A stretch of DNA of 64,000 nt, taken from positions 62,001 through 126,000 of the forward strand of contig NZ_WBSM01000009.1 of the NCBI RefSeq assembly GCF_009299505.1. The letters run 5' to 3'. Both the position numbers and the translations under genes were made by a program. Of the stretch, positions 1-8,814 are shown in pieces (within the stretch, counting starts at the first letter, position 1; every line of letters starts with the position of its first letter). The notes under the pieces were generated by a model. It was not told where the DNA came from. It saw only the letters and a list, made by a program, of their open reading frames with translations, and ran no database searches. Source of the DNA: Bifidobacterium ramosum. GTDB taxonomy: Bacteria; Actinomycetota; Actinomycetes; Actinomycetales; Bifidobacteriaceae.

Positions 1-1861
1 CCTTGACGTCCGGATCGTTGTTGACGACCTTGGAGACGTTGTTGATGAGCTGGATGGTCATCTTGGCCAGGTAGTAGCCCGGGGCGGCCTTGGCGCCGAA
101 GAAGACGGTGCGCGGCAGGATGTCGTCGGCCGAGACGGTGCCGTTCTTGATGGCGGCGTACTTGGAGATGACGGCGAGGATCTTCAGCGACTGGCGCTTG
201 TACTCGTGCAGACGCTTGACCATGGTGTTGAACATGGTGTTCTCATCGATGTCGAGGCCGTAGTGGTCCTTGGCGAAGCCGACGAACGCGTGCTTGTTGG
301 CGGCCTTGACGGCGGCGAACTTCTTGACGAACTCGTCGTCCTGGGCCAGCGGGACGAGGCCTTCGAGCATTTCGAGGTCGGAGAGCCACTTGTCGGTGCC
401 GAGGCCTTCGGTGATGAGGTCGGACAGGCGCGGGTTGGCGAGCTTGACGAAGCGACGCGGGGTGACACCGTTGGTCACGTTGGTGAACTTGTCCGGGTAG
501 GCGTCGGAGAAGTTCTTGAGCGTGATGTCCTTGAGCAGCTGGGAGTGCAGCGCGGCCACGCCGTTGACGTGGGAGCCGCCGTAGGTGGCGAGGTAGGCCA
601 TGCGCACGGCATCGCCGGTGTAGATCGCCATGTCCTTGGCGGTGTCGGCGTCCACGCCCTTGGCGGCGAGCTCGGCCTCGAACTGGTCGTTGATCTTCTC
701 GATGATCTCGAGGTGACGCGGCAGCAGTTCGCCGATGAGGCTGGCCGGCCACACTTCGAGGGCTTCCGGCAGCAGCGTGTGGCAGGTGTAGTTGAAGGTC
801 TTCTGGGTGATGCCCCAGGCGGTGTCCCAGTCGTAGCCGTACTCATCGATGAGGATGCGCATGAGCTCCGGGATGCCGATGACCGGGTGGGTGTCGTTGA
901 GCTGGAACGTGATCTTGTTCGGGAAGGTGGTCAGATCCGGCTTGTCCTGACCCGGGTAGAAGACGCGGATCGCGTCGTGCAGGGAGGCGGAGACGAAGAA
1001 GTACTGCTGCTCGAGGCGCAGCTCCTTGCCGACCTTGGTGGAGTCTTCCGGGTACAGGATCTTGGAGATGTTCTCGGCCTTGACCTTCGGCTCGACGGCC
1101 TCCATGTACTCGCTCTTGTTGAACGCGAGCAGATCGAACTCGTCGTAGGACTTGGCGGTCCACAGGCGCAGCGTGTTCACGCGCTGGGACTTGTAGCCCG
1201 GCACCAGATAGTCGACCGGCACGGCGCGCACGGACCAAGCCGGCTTCCAGACCTTCTTGCCGTTCTCTTCGACGACTTCGCCGCCGAAGGAGACCTTCTG
1301 GTCACGGTTGTAGTCGATGTGGCCCCACGGCTCTTCGTTGTTCAGCCAGTAGTCCGGGGTTTCGACCTGCTTGCCGTCCTTATCGAACGTCTGCTTGAAG
1401 ATGCCGTAACGGTACTGGATGCCGTAGCCGAACGCCGGCACGCCAAGGGAGGCGAGCGAGTCGATGAAGCAGGCGGCGAGACGGCCGAGGCCGCCGTTGC
1501 CGAGGGCCGGCTCGTACTCGGCGTCGACGATGGCCTTCGGCTCGAAGCCAAGGGACTTGACAGCCTCGTCGAACTGCTCGGTCAGGCCGGCGTTGAGCAG
1601 CGCGTTCTCAAGCTGCTTGCCCATGAGGAATTCGGCGGACAGGTAGCCGACGGCCTTGGTGCTGCCGTTGACGGTGTCGGCCTGCGTGGTGAACCATGCG
1701 TCCGCAAGATGATTGCGCACGGCCTTGGCTGCGGCGACGTAGACATCGGCCGCGGTGGCCTGCTCGACGGTGACACCCTGAGAGTACTTCAGCTGCTCAC
1801 GAATCTCGTCGGCGAACTCGGCGGTCGTGACCGGCGACTTGGGTGCGGTGATTTCGGTCAT
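1..1861 (-). CDS. glgP: Glycogen/alpha-glucan phosphorylase, N-terminal part (runs off window)
   Basis: This enzyme releases glucose-1-phosphate from storage glycogen or alpha-glucans in the cytoplasm. About 620 N-terminal residues are present and the 3' end lies outside the window. The start at 1861 gives MTEITAPKSP and fits the family. Visible signatures are GYLSAEFLMGKQLENAL near residue 75, the region ALGNGGLGRLAACFIDS, a FQLNDTHP stretch, and KRLHEYKRQ near residue 550, all diagnostic of GT35 phosphorylases. The pyridoxal-phosphate lysine motif would lie downstream and cannot be checked. Two LacI-like half-palindromes in the upstream gap suggest carbon-source control. Family assignment is firm; the exact substrate (glycogen or maltodextrin) is not decided. 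Confidence 0.95.
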   Translation of the reverse strand, partial: MTEITAPKSPVTTAEFADEIREQLKYSQGVTVEQATAADVYVAAAKAVRNHLADAWFTTQADTVNGSTKAVGYLSAEFLMGKQLENALLNAGLTEQFDEAVKSLGFEPKAIVDAEYEPALGNGGLGRLAACFIDSLASLGVPAFGYGIQYRYGIFKQTFDKDGKQVETPDYWLNNEEPWGHIDYNRDQKVSFGGEVVEENGKKVWKPAWSVRAVPVDYLVPGYKSQRVNTLRLWTAKSYDEFDLLAFNKSEYMEAVEPKVKAENISKILYPEDSTKVGKELRLEQQYFFVSASLHDAIRVFYPGQDKPDLTTFPNKITFQLNDTHPVIGIPELMRILIDEYGYDWDTAWGITQKTFNYTCHTLLPEALEVWPASLIGELLPRHLEIIEKINDQFEAELAAKGVDADTAKDMAIYTGDAVRMAYLATYGGSHVNGVAALHSQLLKDITLKNFSDAYPDKFTNVTNGVTPRRFVKLANPRLSDLITEGLGTDKWLSDLEMLEGLVPLAQDDEFVKKFAAVKAANKHAFVGFAKDHYGLDIDENTMFNTMVKRLHEYKRQSLKILAVISKYAAIKNGTVSADDILPRTVFFGAKAAPGYYLAKMTIQLINNVSKVVNNDPDVK

Positions 1862-2261
1862 ATTGACTCTCTTTCCGTTGTGTTGTCCCTTGTCATTATG
1901 CCCCGCCGCGGTGACGGCGCATAAACGTCAAGATGAACGCTGCATTACGTTCTGCAATCGTTTGCATCAACTCGGCAATCATACAACATACACCACGACA
2001 GGCAACGTAGCTACGATATGCCGTCGGCGTTGCGAACAAATCGCAACGCAGCGATATTACTGGGCAATCACAAAACCGCAAACGATTGCTACACTTGCAG
2101 TCCCATTCGGTATCAAACCGGTACGATATATCCACAACTACGACACGTCAAGTCATCGGAACACCGCCGTCCAGACACCGGACAGACGACGCGCAAGCGC
2201 TCCACCTACCGCACGACGACACGTGCATCGGACCGCACGACGGACGCGGTACGGTGGACGC
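1862..2261. promoter_or_regulatory. Divergent intergenic region with two LacI-operator-like sites
   Basis: This 400-bp gap separates the divergent glycogen phosphorylase and SCP-like genes. It holds TGCAATCGTTTGCA at 1953-1966 and CGCAAACGATTGCT at 2078-2091, near-palindromes in opposite orientation that resemble LacI/MalR-type operators. GTTGCGaacaaatCGCAAC near 2034 could fold as a small hairpin. The binding protein is not identifiable from the window. Confidence 0.45.
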
Positions 2262-2651
2262 ATGGCAGTGATTCGCGAACAGGACATAGACAAGGGCCGC
2301 AAGGCATGGGACGAGTGGCGGTGCACGGCCGCGCAGCACGGCACGCGCGCGACGGACGACCTGCCGCGGCAGACCTGGGCGATGGCGGTGCGCTACACGC
2401 TGTTCCTGCTCGAACGGCGGGCGCCCGGACCAGGCGTCGAAGTGCGCGTGGCGCCATGGGGCGCGGTGAAGATCCTCGACGGACCGGCATCCGACCCGCA
2501 CAACCTCACCCCGCCCGACGTGATCGAACTCGACCCGGACGTGTGGCTGAGCCTCGCCGCCGGCGTCACCACGTGGGACGAGGAACGCGACGCCGGACAC
2601 ATCACCGCCGTCGGCGAGCGCGACGACCTCAGCGACCTGCTGCCGCTGTAA
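2262..2651 (+). CDS. SCP-like (sterol carrier family) small protein
   Basis: A 129-residue cytoplasmic protein of the actinobacterial 'bacterial SCP ortholog' type (SCP_3). The diagnostic stretch runs from about residue 60 to 100: VRVAPWGAVKILDGP, then TPPDVIELDPDVW and LSLAAG. This pattern is typical of the family, whose ligand and function are not established. The ATG at 2262 gives MAVIREQDID; longer upstream frames read through low-complexity sequence and have no family resemblance. It stands alone, divergent from glycogen phosphorylase and convergent with the ABC operon, and is followed by a strong hairpin. Confidence 0.75.
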   Translation: MAVIREQDIDKGRKAWDEWRCTAAQHGTRATDDLPRQTWAMAVRYTLFLLERRAPGPGVEVRVAPWGAVKILDGPASDPHNLTPPDVIELDPDVWLSLAAGVTTWDEERDAGHITAVGERDDLSDLLPL

Positions 2652-2670
2652 CCCGCCGTCCCCATCCTCC

Positions 2671-2724
2671 GCGTGGCAGAAAACGCTCGCTGAGCGTCTC
2701 GCTAGCGAGCGTTTTCTGCCACGC
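2671..2724. terminator. Bidirectional terminator-like hairpin
   Basis: Arms GCGTGGCAGAAAACGCTCGC and its complement enclose a short loop. The stem includes AAAA/TTTT tracts, so it can serve the SCP-like gene on + and the ABC operon on -. Confidence 0.7.
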
Positions 2725-2759
2725 GGTCTCCGGCCCCGCACCGCACGCCACGCAGCAAC

Positions 2760-4814
2760 TCACGCCGCGTAGTACTGCGCCTGCGCGTGCCACAGCTCGG
2801 CGTACTTGCCGCCGGCGTCCGCGACCAGTTCGTCGTGCGTGCCGTACTGCACGATCGCACCGTGGTCGAACACGGCGATCTCGTCGCAGAACTTGCACGA
2901 CGACAGCCGGTGGCTGATGTACACGGCCGTCTTGTCGCCCGCGATCTCGTTGAACTTCGCATAGATCCGCGCCTCCGCGACCGGATCGAGCGCGGCGGTC
3001 GGCTCGTCGAGCACGATGAACGGCGCGTCCTGGTAGATGGCCCGCGCGATCGCGACCTTCTGTGCCTCGCCGCCGGACAGTTCTACGCCGTCCTCGTCCA
3101 GATCCTTGTACAGGCTCGTCTCCAGTCCGCGCGGCAGCGAGTCCAGCCGATCGCCGAAATCGGCCTTGCGCAGCGCGTCGGTCACGCGGTCGCGATCGTA
3201 GCGAACGTTCGCAGCGACGTTCTGTCCGAGCGGCAACGCGAACAGCTGGAAGTCCTGGAACACGACCGAGAAGATCCGCATGTACTCGTCGTACCGGTAT
3301 TTGCGGATGTCGATGCCGTTGAGCAGGATCTCGCCCTCGGTCGGATCGTACAGCCGGCACAGCAGCTTGATGAACGTCGTTTTGCCGCTGCCGTTCTCGC
3401 CGACGATCGCGAGCCGCGATCCGACGCGGAACCTGAGATTCACGTGACTCAACGCCCACTGATCGGCCGGCGCGTTCGGATAGCGGAACGACACGTCGCG
3501 GAACTCGACGTCGTACTGCCGGTCGGCGCGTTTTTCGGTGGTGAGCGAGCCCTGATACATGCGGTTCGGCTGGTCGAGGAAGTCGAACACGCGCCCCAGG
3601 AACGGCGCGTTGTTGCGAATTTCGCCGGCCTGCCGCAGCAGCGCGGAAACGCCGAGGAACAGCGCGGTGATCGCGCCGACATACTGCGTGACCGAGCCAA
3701 CGCCGAACGCGCCGCCCCACGCCTTGAGGCACACGAACACGTACACGAGCCCGGTCATGAGCGCCGTGACCGCGGCCGCGGCGATATGCCATACGCCGAT
3801 CGTGCGTTCGACCGCGCGCGTGTTCACATCGCGGACGGTGAACACCGGGTTGGCGTCCACGAACGGGATGGCGACGCGGCCGTACTGGTCGTACAGGTGG
3901 ATGTCGAGCGTGCGCTTGGTGTCGAGGAACAGCAGACCGAAGAAGTCGAACACACGGTTGCCGAACCGGCCGAGCTCGTCGAACCGCCACCATGCACGGC
4001 CGCCGATCTCGTTGCATCGCGCGGCGCCGAACGCGGCCGCCAGCAGCATCGCGGCCATGCCGAGCGACATCCACGGACTGTTGAGCACGGTCAGCGCGCC
4101 GCCGTTCTCCGGCACTGCGGACGAAAACAGCGTGACCGACAGGCCGATGCCACCGGCGATTTGAAAGACGGCGGGCAGCAGTTTGTCGAACGTCCAGATC
4201 GCCGTGCGCATGCCGCTGCCGGAGAAATTGTCGCTTTGCCGGATGCGGTCGAACGCGTCGATGGTGCGCTGGTCGTCGACGATCGGATAGTCGAGCGTGA
4301 GCATGCGGTCGGACAGCAGTTCGATGCCGAGCCGACCGACGGTTGCGGCGGCCGCGTTTTTCCAATGATCACAGACCGCCGACAGCAGTGACAGCACGAC
4401 GGTGACGGCGAGGATGACGATGATCCAGCGGCGCAGGGACTGCGGGTTGCGGGCGCCAGCGATCTCGTTGATGAGCTGGGCGGAGCACCAGATGGTGGCG
4501 TAGGGGAGTGCGGCGGCGAACAGCGCGTCGAGGATCGTGGCTGCGAACCAGCCGGGGGTCTTGCGCCAGGCCATGCCCCAGGCGCGCAGCGTGAGGCGCC
4601 ATGCGGCAGCGGTCGTCATCGGGGCTGTGGCGGCTGCTGTATCCGTCGTTGCTGTTGTATCCGACGTGGTCGCGGCATCCGCAACAGCGGTCGTATCGGC
4701 CGCATCCGCTGTAGCATCACCGGTCGCGGTCGCCGTGGTCGCGGCATTCGCAGTATCACCAGTCACATCCGTCATGTCCGCAACAGCATCCATATCCTCA
4801 TGTCGATCGGTCAT
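2760..4814 (-). CDS. ABC exporter half-transporter (permease + ATPase), second of pair
   Basis: A 684-residue fused membrane/ATPase exporter subunit. The ATPase half shows Walker A VGENGSGKTTFIKLL, signature ELSGGEAQKVAIARA and Walker B FIVLDEPTAALDP. The membrane half has several hydrophobic segments. The first 65 residues are an Ala/Thr/Asp low-complexity tail with no obvious role; an internal Met66 (4619) would remove it. However, ATG at 4814 overlaps the stop of the upstream ABC gene as ATGA, which supports translational coupling at 4814. It probably forms a heterodimer with the neighbouring subunit. The exported substrate is unknown; the adjacent AgrCA-like regulators suggest a peptide or an antimicrobial. 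Confidence 0.88.
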   Translation of the reverse strand: MTDRHEDMDAVADMTDVTGDTANAATTATATGDATADAADTTAVADAATTSDTTATTDTAAATAPMTTAAAWRLTLRAWGMAWRKTPGWFAATILDALFAAALPYATIWCSAQLINEIAGARNPQSLRRWIIVILAVTVVLSLLSAVCDHWKNAAAATVGRLGIELLSDRMLTLDYPIVDDQRTIDAFDRIRQSDNFSGSGMRTAIWTFDKLLPAVFQIAGGIGLSVTLFSSAVPENGGALTVLNSPWMSLGMAAMLLAAAFGAARCNEIGGRAWWRFDELGRFGNRVFDFFGLLFLDTKRTLDIHLYDQYGRVAIPFVDANPVFTVRDVNTRAVERTIGVWHIAAAAVTALMTGLVYVFVCLKAWGGAFGVGSVTQYVGAITALFLGVSALLRQAGEIRNNAPFLGRVFDFLDQPNRMYQGSLTTEKRADRQYDVEFRDVSFRYPNAPADQWALSHVNLRFRVGSRLAIVGENGSGKTTFIKLLCRLYDPTEGEILLNGIDIRKYRYDEYMRIFSVVFQDFQLFALPLGQNVAANVRYDRDRVTDALRKADFGDRLDSLPRGLETSLYKDLDEDGVELSGGEAQKVAIARAIYQDAPFIVLDEPTAALDPVAEARIYAKFNEIAGDKTAVYISHRLSSCKFCDEIAVFDHGAIVQYGTHDELVADAGGKYAELWHAQAQYYAA

Positions 4815-6649
4815 CGCCGCACCTCGCTGTCCTGCCGGTAGTACTTGCTTTGCACGGCGAACAGCCGCGCGTATCCGCCGCCCGCCGCGAGCAGCTCGTC
4901 ATGCGTGCCCGTTTCGGAGATCCGGCCGTCGGCCAGGAACACGATCCGGTCGCAGAATCGCGTCGAAGCGAGCCGGTGCGAGATGAACACCGACGTGCGC
5001 CCGGCCGTCATCCGCTGGTAGTGCCGGTAGATGTCGCGTTCCGCGATCGGGTCGAGCGCGGCGGTCGGCTCGTCGAGCAGCAGGATCGGCGCGTTGCGGT
5101 ACAGCGCACGCGCCAGCATCAGCCGTTGCGTCTGCCCGCCGGACAGTTCCACGCCGTCTTCGTACACCTCGCGTCCCAGATGCGCGTCGATGCCGCCCGG
5201 CAGCGCGTCGATCTTGTCGGTCAGTCCGGCCTCGGCCAGGCACTCGCGCACGCGGTCGCGGTCGATGCCGTCGACCTGTTGCGCGACGTTCTGCGCGATC
5301 GTGCTGTCGAGCACCGAAAAATCCTGGAATACCGCCGCGAACAGCGCGTAATAGTCACGCCGGCGATACTGCCGGATATCCCGACCGTCGAGCAGTACGC
5401 GGCCCGCGGTCGGGTCGAGGAATCCGCAGATCAGTTTGATCAACGTGGTCTTGCCCGCGCCGTTCAGACCGACGACGGCCAGTTTTTCGCCGGGACTGAT
5501 AGTCAGGTCAACATCGTGCAACGTGTCGTGATCGGCTCCCGGATAGCGGTACGAGATATGGTCGAGCCGTATCTCGTACCGATGGCCGGGCTGCGCGGCG
5601 ATTGGCTCGCCGGCGTCGGGCGCAAATGGTTCCGGCCAATCCAGCAGGTCGCGGATCGACGCGAGCTCGAGACTTTCCTTGTTCAGCTCGGAGCACTTGC
5701 CGAGGATGCCGGTCACCCACGTCGTGAATCCGCTCACGGCCGTGACGTACAGCAAAAAGCGCGACGCGCTCAGCCCCTGCGCAAGCACGAGCCAGACCAA
5801 GTACGCGTAGGCTGCGCCGTTGCGCACGAACGCGAGCGTCACGTCGATCACGTTCGCCCACACGTACACGCCCTCACGTTTCGCGTAGAACGCGCGCAGC
5901 GTGCGGGTCACACCGTCGCGCAGTTCGACGATCCACGGGCGCAGGCCGAAGATGCGCACATCCTTCGCGTACTTGCGGTTGCTGCCGAGACCGAACAGGT
6001 AGTACAAGCGTTGGATGTCGCGCTGTTCCTGGTCGCGGTGACGGTAGCCCCATTCGTTGATGCGGTTGCCGGTCAGGTAGCCGGCGACCGATGTGGCGAA
6101 CACGAGCGCGATCAGCAGCGGGTTCAGGGCGGACAGCAGCGTGAGGTAGATCGCGAAGCCGAGGACGTTGGCGAGGATGTCGGTCCAGGTGGTCCAGAAC
6201 TTCTCGGTGGGGGCGTCGTTGCTGGCGCAGCCCTGTTCGATGGAGCGGCGGGTGAGCGCGCGGAAGTCGGCGTCGAGCGTGTTGGCGTAGGCGGTGCGCG
6301 ACGCTTTGAGGCCGATGCGTTCGATGATGGCGAGGCGGACGGTCATGCGGCCGGTACCGCTGTTGGCGTCGGCGTATTCGTGGATGGCGTTGAGCGCGAT
6401 CAGCGCGGCGGTGAACGCGGCGATGGTGAGCAGCATGGTCGCGAGCGGGCCGTGCGATTCGATCTGCGCGAGGATCGCGGGGGCGATGAACAGTTCCGTG
6501 GTGGCGATGGCGGTTTGGGAGACGGCCATGACGGCGACGATGATCGGCACCGACTTCGCCGTGCGCCATGCGAGGCGCAGCATGAACGCGGTGTTGGACC
6601 ACATCGAATGGCTGGGACGCTGGCGCGCCGCGGGGTGCTGTTGGGTCAT
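4811..6649 (-). CDS. ABC exporter half-transporter (permease + ATPase), first of pair
   Basis: A 612-residue exporter subunit with an N-terminal membrane domain (segments such as SVPIIVAVMAVSQTAIATTE) and a C-terminal ATPase domain: Walker A VGLNGAGKTTLIKLI, signature ELSGGQTQRLMLARA, Walker B ILLLDEPTAALDP. Sequence layout matches the partner encoded immediately downstream (4-bp overlap), so a heterodimeric exporter is likely. An AAGG-type ribosome site precedes the ATG. There is no peptidase C39 domain, so it is not a classical bacteriocin-processing ABC protein. Confidence 0.88.
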   Translation of the reverse strand: MTQQHPAARQRPSHSMWSNTAFMLRLAWRTAKSVPIIVAVMAVSQTAIATTELFIAPAILAQIESHGPLATMLLTIAAFTAALIALNAIHEYADANSGTGRMTVRLAIIERIGLKASRTAYANTLDADFRALTRRSIEQGCASNDAPTEKFWTTWTDILANVLGFAIYLTLLSALNPLLIALVFATSVAGYLTGNRINEWGYRHRDQEQRDIQRLYYLFGLGSNRKYAKDVRIFGLRPWIVELRDGVTRTLRAFYAKREGVYVWANVIDVTLAFVRNGAAYAYLVWLVLAQGLSASRFLLYVTAVSGFTTWVTGILGKCSELNKESLELASIRDLLDWPEPFAPDAGEPIAAQPGHRYEIRLDHISYRYPGADHDTLHDVDLTISPGEKLAVVGLNGAGKTTLIKLICGFLDPTAGRVLLDGRDIRQYRRRDYYALFAAVFQDFSVLDSTIAQNVAQQVDGIDRDRVRECLAEAGLTDKIDALPGGIDAHLGREVYEDGVELSGGQTQRLMLARALYRNAPILLLDEPTAALDPIAERDIYRHYQRMTAGRTSVFISHRLASTRFCDRIVFLADGRISETGTHDELLAAGGGYARLFAVQSKYYRQDSEVRR

Positions 6650-6792
6650 ATTCCGTCACCTTGTCTTTCCTGATCTGTGATCATTCTTACCGCACGACCG
6701 GCGCTGGCGGCGGCGGTTGGTGACGAATCGCGCGACATCGGGGACGAATCGCATGTACTGACTGCTGCGACTGCCGGGACCGCCGGGATCAT
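6646..6792 (-). CDS. Possible 48-aa peptide between kinase and exporter genes
   Basis: A short frame fills the gap between the kinase and the first ABC gene. It begins 6 nt after the kinase stop and its TGA overlaps the ABC start as ATGA. The product begins MIPAVPAVAAVSTCDSS, is rich in Ala and Ser, and has one cysteine (residue 14) and a polar tail. In AgrC/LytTR loci a short signal peptide or exported peptide is often encoded near the kinase and exporter, so this could be such a precursor. Against it: no clear ribosome site, third-position GC lower than in neighbours, and no known leader motif. Treat as a candidate only. Confidence 0.3.
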   Translation of the reverse strand: MIPAVPAVAAVSTCDSSPMSRDSSPTAAASAGRAVRMITDQERQGDGI

Positions 6793-6798
6793 CGGACG

Positions 6799-7467
6799 CT
6801 ACTGCTGTGGCAGGAGGATTTCGGTGGTGAACGCGCCGTCCTCGCTGTTGCGGCTCACATAGCCGCCGGCGGCCTCGATGATCTCGTCGATGTGCAGCAG
6901 GCCGAAACCGTGCCCCTCGCCGGTTTTGGTGGTGCGGAACCGGCCGTGCACCTTGCGTCGTTTGCCCGCGGCGGCGGTGTTCGTGAACGAGATGTACAGC
7001 TGTGTGCCCTTCATGTCCATATAGACGCGGATCATGCGATCGTTCTCAGGCACGCCAACGTTTGCTTCGATGGCATTGTCGAACAGGTTGCCGAGGATGC
7101 AGCACAGGTCGAGTTCTGAGATCCGTAATTTGACCGGGATATGCGCGTCCACGCGGGTCGCGATGCCGCGTGATTCGGCCAGCGACATCTTGCTGCTCAG
7201 GATCGCGTCGGCCATCGCGTTGCCGGTTTTGACCGGGCTGTCGAGCACGATCAGCTCGTCGTCCAGTTTGTCGAGATAGTCGCGGATCGCGTCGAGGTCG
7301 CCCTGCTCGGCGAGGGCCTTAAGCGTCTGGAGATGGTTGCGGTAGTCATGCCGCCACATGCGCATCTTGGTGTACATGTTCTCGACTTCGCGGTAATGCG
7401 TGTCGATCAGCTCGCGCTGGTACGTGGCCAGCGCACGATCCGCACGTCTGCGGCCGAACCGCCACAT
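6799..7467 (-). CDS. GHKL sensor histidine kinase lacking a sensor domain (AgrC-like)
   Basis: A 222-residue cytoplasmic histidine kinase. The phospho-acceptor box is WRHDYRNHLQTLK (His40) and the ATPase part contains the N-box LCCILGNLFDNAIEAN and the glycine-rich GHGFGLLHIDEIIEAAGG. This is the AgrC/natural-competence type that pairs with LytTR regulators. Unlike AgrC it has no membrane segments or receptor domain: only about 35 residues precede the H-box. It may sense an intracellular cue, rely on another membrane protein, or be a truncated form. GGAAAGGAG precedes the ATG. It lies between its regulator gene and the exporters. Confidence 0.85.
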   Translation of the reverse strand: MWRFGRRRADRALATYQRELIDTHYREVENMYTKMRMWRHDYRNHLQTLKALAEQGDLDAIRDYLDKLDDELIVLDSPVKTGNAMADAILSSKMSLAESRGIATRVDAHIPVKLRISELDLCCILGNLFDNAIEANVGVPENDRMIRVYMDMKGTQLYISFTNTAAAGKRRKVHGRFRTTKTGEGHGFGLLHIDEIIEAAGGYVSRNSEDGAFTTEILLPQQ

Positions 7468-7580
7468 GATCCGGCTCCTTTCCGGCCTTCGCCCGGCCCA
7501 TCAGTCGTCTCGGTCCCGCTCAGTCCGGTCCCGCTCAGTCCGGTCCGCACGATTCGCTCGGCCCAGCTCGCTCGGCCTGC
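7468..7580 (-). repeat. Short tandem repeat between response regulator and kinase genes
   Basis: The 113-nt spacer contains two tandem copies plus a partial copy of a roughly 15-nt unit (CGGTCCCGCTCAGTC on +, near 7511-7550). A single repeat-unit change would alter the spacing between the two-component genes. Confidence 0.5.
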
Positions 7581-8273
7581 TCAGTCCATCGCGATGATCG
7601 CACGGTTGAGCGGCTCGTACGCACCGCGCGGCAACGGCAACGACGTACCGTCGGTCAGCTGCATGGCGGAGCGCGTCACGCAACGGATGCATCGCAGATT
7701 GACGATCATCGAGCGCCCGACGCGGCAAAAATCACGGTCCAACTCCGATTCGAACTCGCCCAACGCACGCTTCACCGTATAATCGCGCGCCGCATGCACG
7801 GTCACATAGTTACGCCGCACGTCAAGATAACGAATCTCCTGCAGCGGCACACGCACCAGCCCCTCCGCGCACTGCAGGTCAAGGCATCGCGCCGCGGTGC
7901 GCAGCCGTTCCACGGCCCGATCAAGTACGGCGTCCAGCTTGGCGGGGCTCACCGGTTTCATCAGGTAGTTGAGCGCCTCGACGTCGTATCCTTCGGCGAT
8001 GTAATCCGCATAGCCGGTCACGAACACGATCTGCACGGTACGGCTGACGCGGCGTACGGCCTTCGCGAGCGCGACGCCGTCCATCGCGCCCATCTCCACG
8101 TCAAGCAGGAGAACATCGACGTCCTGACGATGGTCGAAATCGGTCAGGAACCGTTCCGCGGACGGGAACGTGTCGATCTGCGCCTCGATCCCGCAGCCCG
8201 TGGCCCAACGCAATACCAGCGTGCGAACGTATGCGGCATCGGTAGCGTTGTCATCGCAAATCGCGACGCGCAT
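7581..8273 (-). CDS. LytTR-family response regulator
   Basis: A 230-residue regulator. The receiver domain (about 1-125) starts MRVAICDDNATDAAYV and has phospho-acceptor Asp58 in VLLLDVEMGAMDG and the conserved lysine in LMKPVS. The LytTR DNA-binding domain (about 135-230) includes VRVPLQEIRYLDVRRNYVTV and FCRVGRSMIVNL. The start at 8273 places the first acidic pair at the usual position; the longer upstream frame overlaps the DUF3073 gene and has no similarity. It lies 11 nt downstream of the DUF3073 stop and ahead of the kinase, so the genes may be cotranscribed. It probably controls the ABC exporter genes. Confidence 0.9.
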   Translation of the reverse strand: MRVAICDDNATDAAYVRTLVLRWATGCGIEAQIDTFPSAERFLTDFDHRQDVDVLLLDVEMGAMDGVALAKAVRRVSRTVQIVFVTGYADYIAEGYDVEALNYLMKPVSPAKLDAVLDRAVERLRTAARCLDLQCAEGLVRVPLQEIRYLDVRRNYVTVHAARDYTVKRALGEFESELDRDFCRVGRSMIVNLRCIRCVTRSAMQLTDGTSLPLPRGAYEPLNRAIIAMD

Positions 8274-8284
8274 TGCGGAAACGA

Positions 8285-8674
8285 TCAGGCTTTCTTCGGC
8301 TTGAGCGCGCTCGGCATCGGCATGGGAATCGGCTTGTGCGGCTTCGGCATCGCGGCGGCCGGCTTGGCGTTCGCGGCCGGGAACTCGCCGGTCGACGCCT
8401 TCGCGGCGGCCTCGGCGGCCCACTTCGCGTACTCGTCAAGATCATCGTCAACCGACGCGGCGGCCGGCGCATCCGCAGTCTCAGCAGCGTCCACATCAGC
8501 GTCCGCATGGTGAGCATACTGGGCTTCGATGTCAGCGAACGGATCGGGAGAACCCACGCCGGGCTCCTGTTCGCTCAGCTCCTTCGCGAGCTCGTCGTAA
8601 TCAGTATCGGTGGTCAAATACTTGAGCTTTCGGGCTATTTTCTGCTGCTTGGCTTTCTGACGTCCGCGGCCCAT
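8285..8674 (-). CDS. DUF3073 protein
   Basis: A 129-residue actinobacterial DUF3073 protein. The N-terminus MGRGRQKAKQQKIARKLKY followed by acidic DYDELAKEL is the family hallmark. The C-terminal half is Ala/Pro-rich and low in complexity. Function is unknown; the basic N-terminus suggests nucleic-acid or ribosome contact (inference). AGGGGG lies just upstream of the chosen ATG. It is divergent from trpS and sits at the head of the response-regulator/exporter gene run. Confidence 0.85.
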   Translation of the reverse strand: MGRGRQKAKQQKIARKLKYLTTDTDYDELAKELSEQEPGVGSPDPFADIEAQYAHHADADVDAAETADAPAAASVDDDLDEYAKWAAEAAAKASTGEFPAANAKPAAAMPKPHKPIPMPMPSALKPKKA

Positions 8675-8814
8675 GTGACCCCCTGAAATTACTGTACGTA
8701 TCGATTCATCACATAAGAGAGTACCACTTGTTTGCACAGTTGGGCTTGTCGGCTCGGACTTTTACGATAAAAGCGATATTTTTCAGTGTCTTCACACGCG
8801 CAAAGGCGGGAATC

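Noticed and set aside
206..1924. 572-aa open frame on + opposite glycogen phosphorylase
   Set aside because: Antisense shadow of a GC-rich gene; composition (Val/Gly/Asp/Arg-rich) is typical of a mirrored frame and there is no family pattern.
1862..2261. Riboswitch or tRNA in the glycogen phosphorylase leader
   Set aside because: Only short operator-like palindromes and one weak hairpin; no conserved RNA core could be recognised.
2629..4365. 578-aa Arg-rich frame overlapping the second ABC gene
   Set aside because: Another frame of the same strand; extreme Arg content and no domain, while the ABC frame has all motifs.
6656..6751. 32-aa basic peptide frame ending before the first ABC gene
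   Set aside because: No ribosome site; the in-register 48-codon frame fits the gene junctions better.
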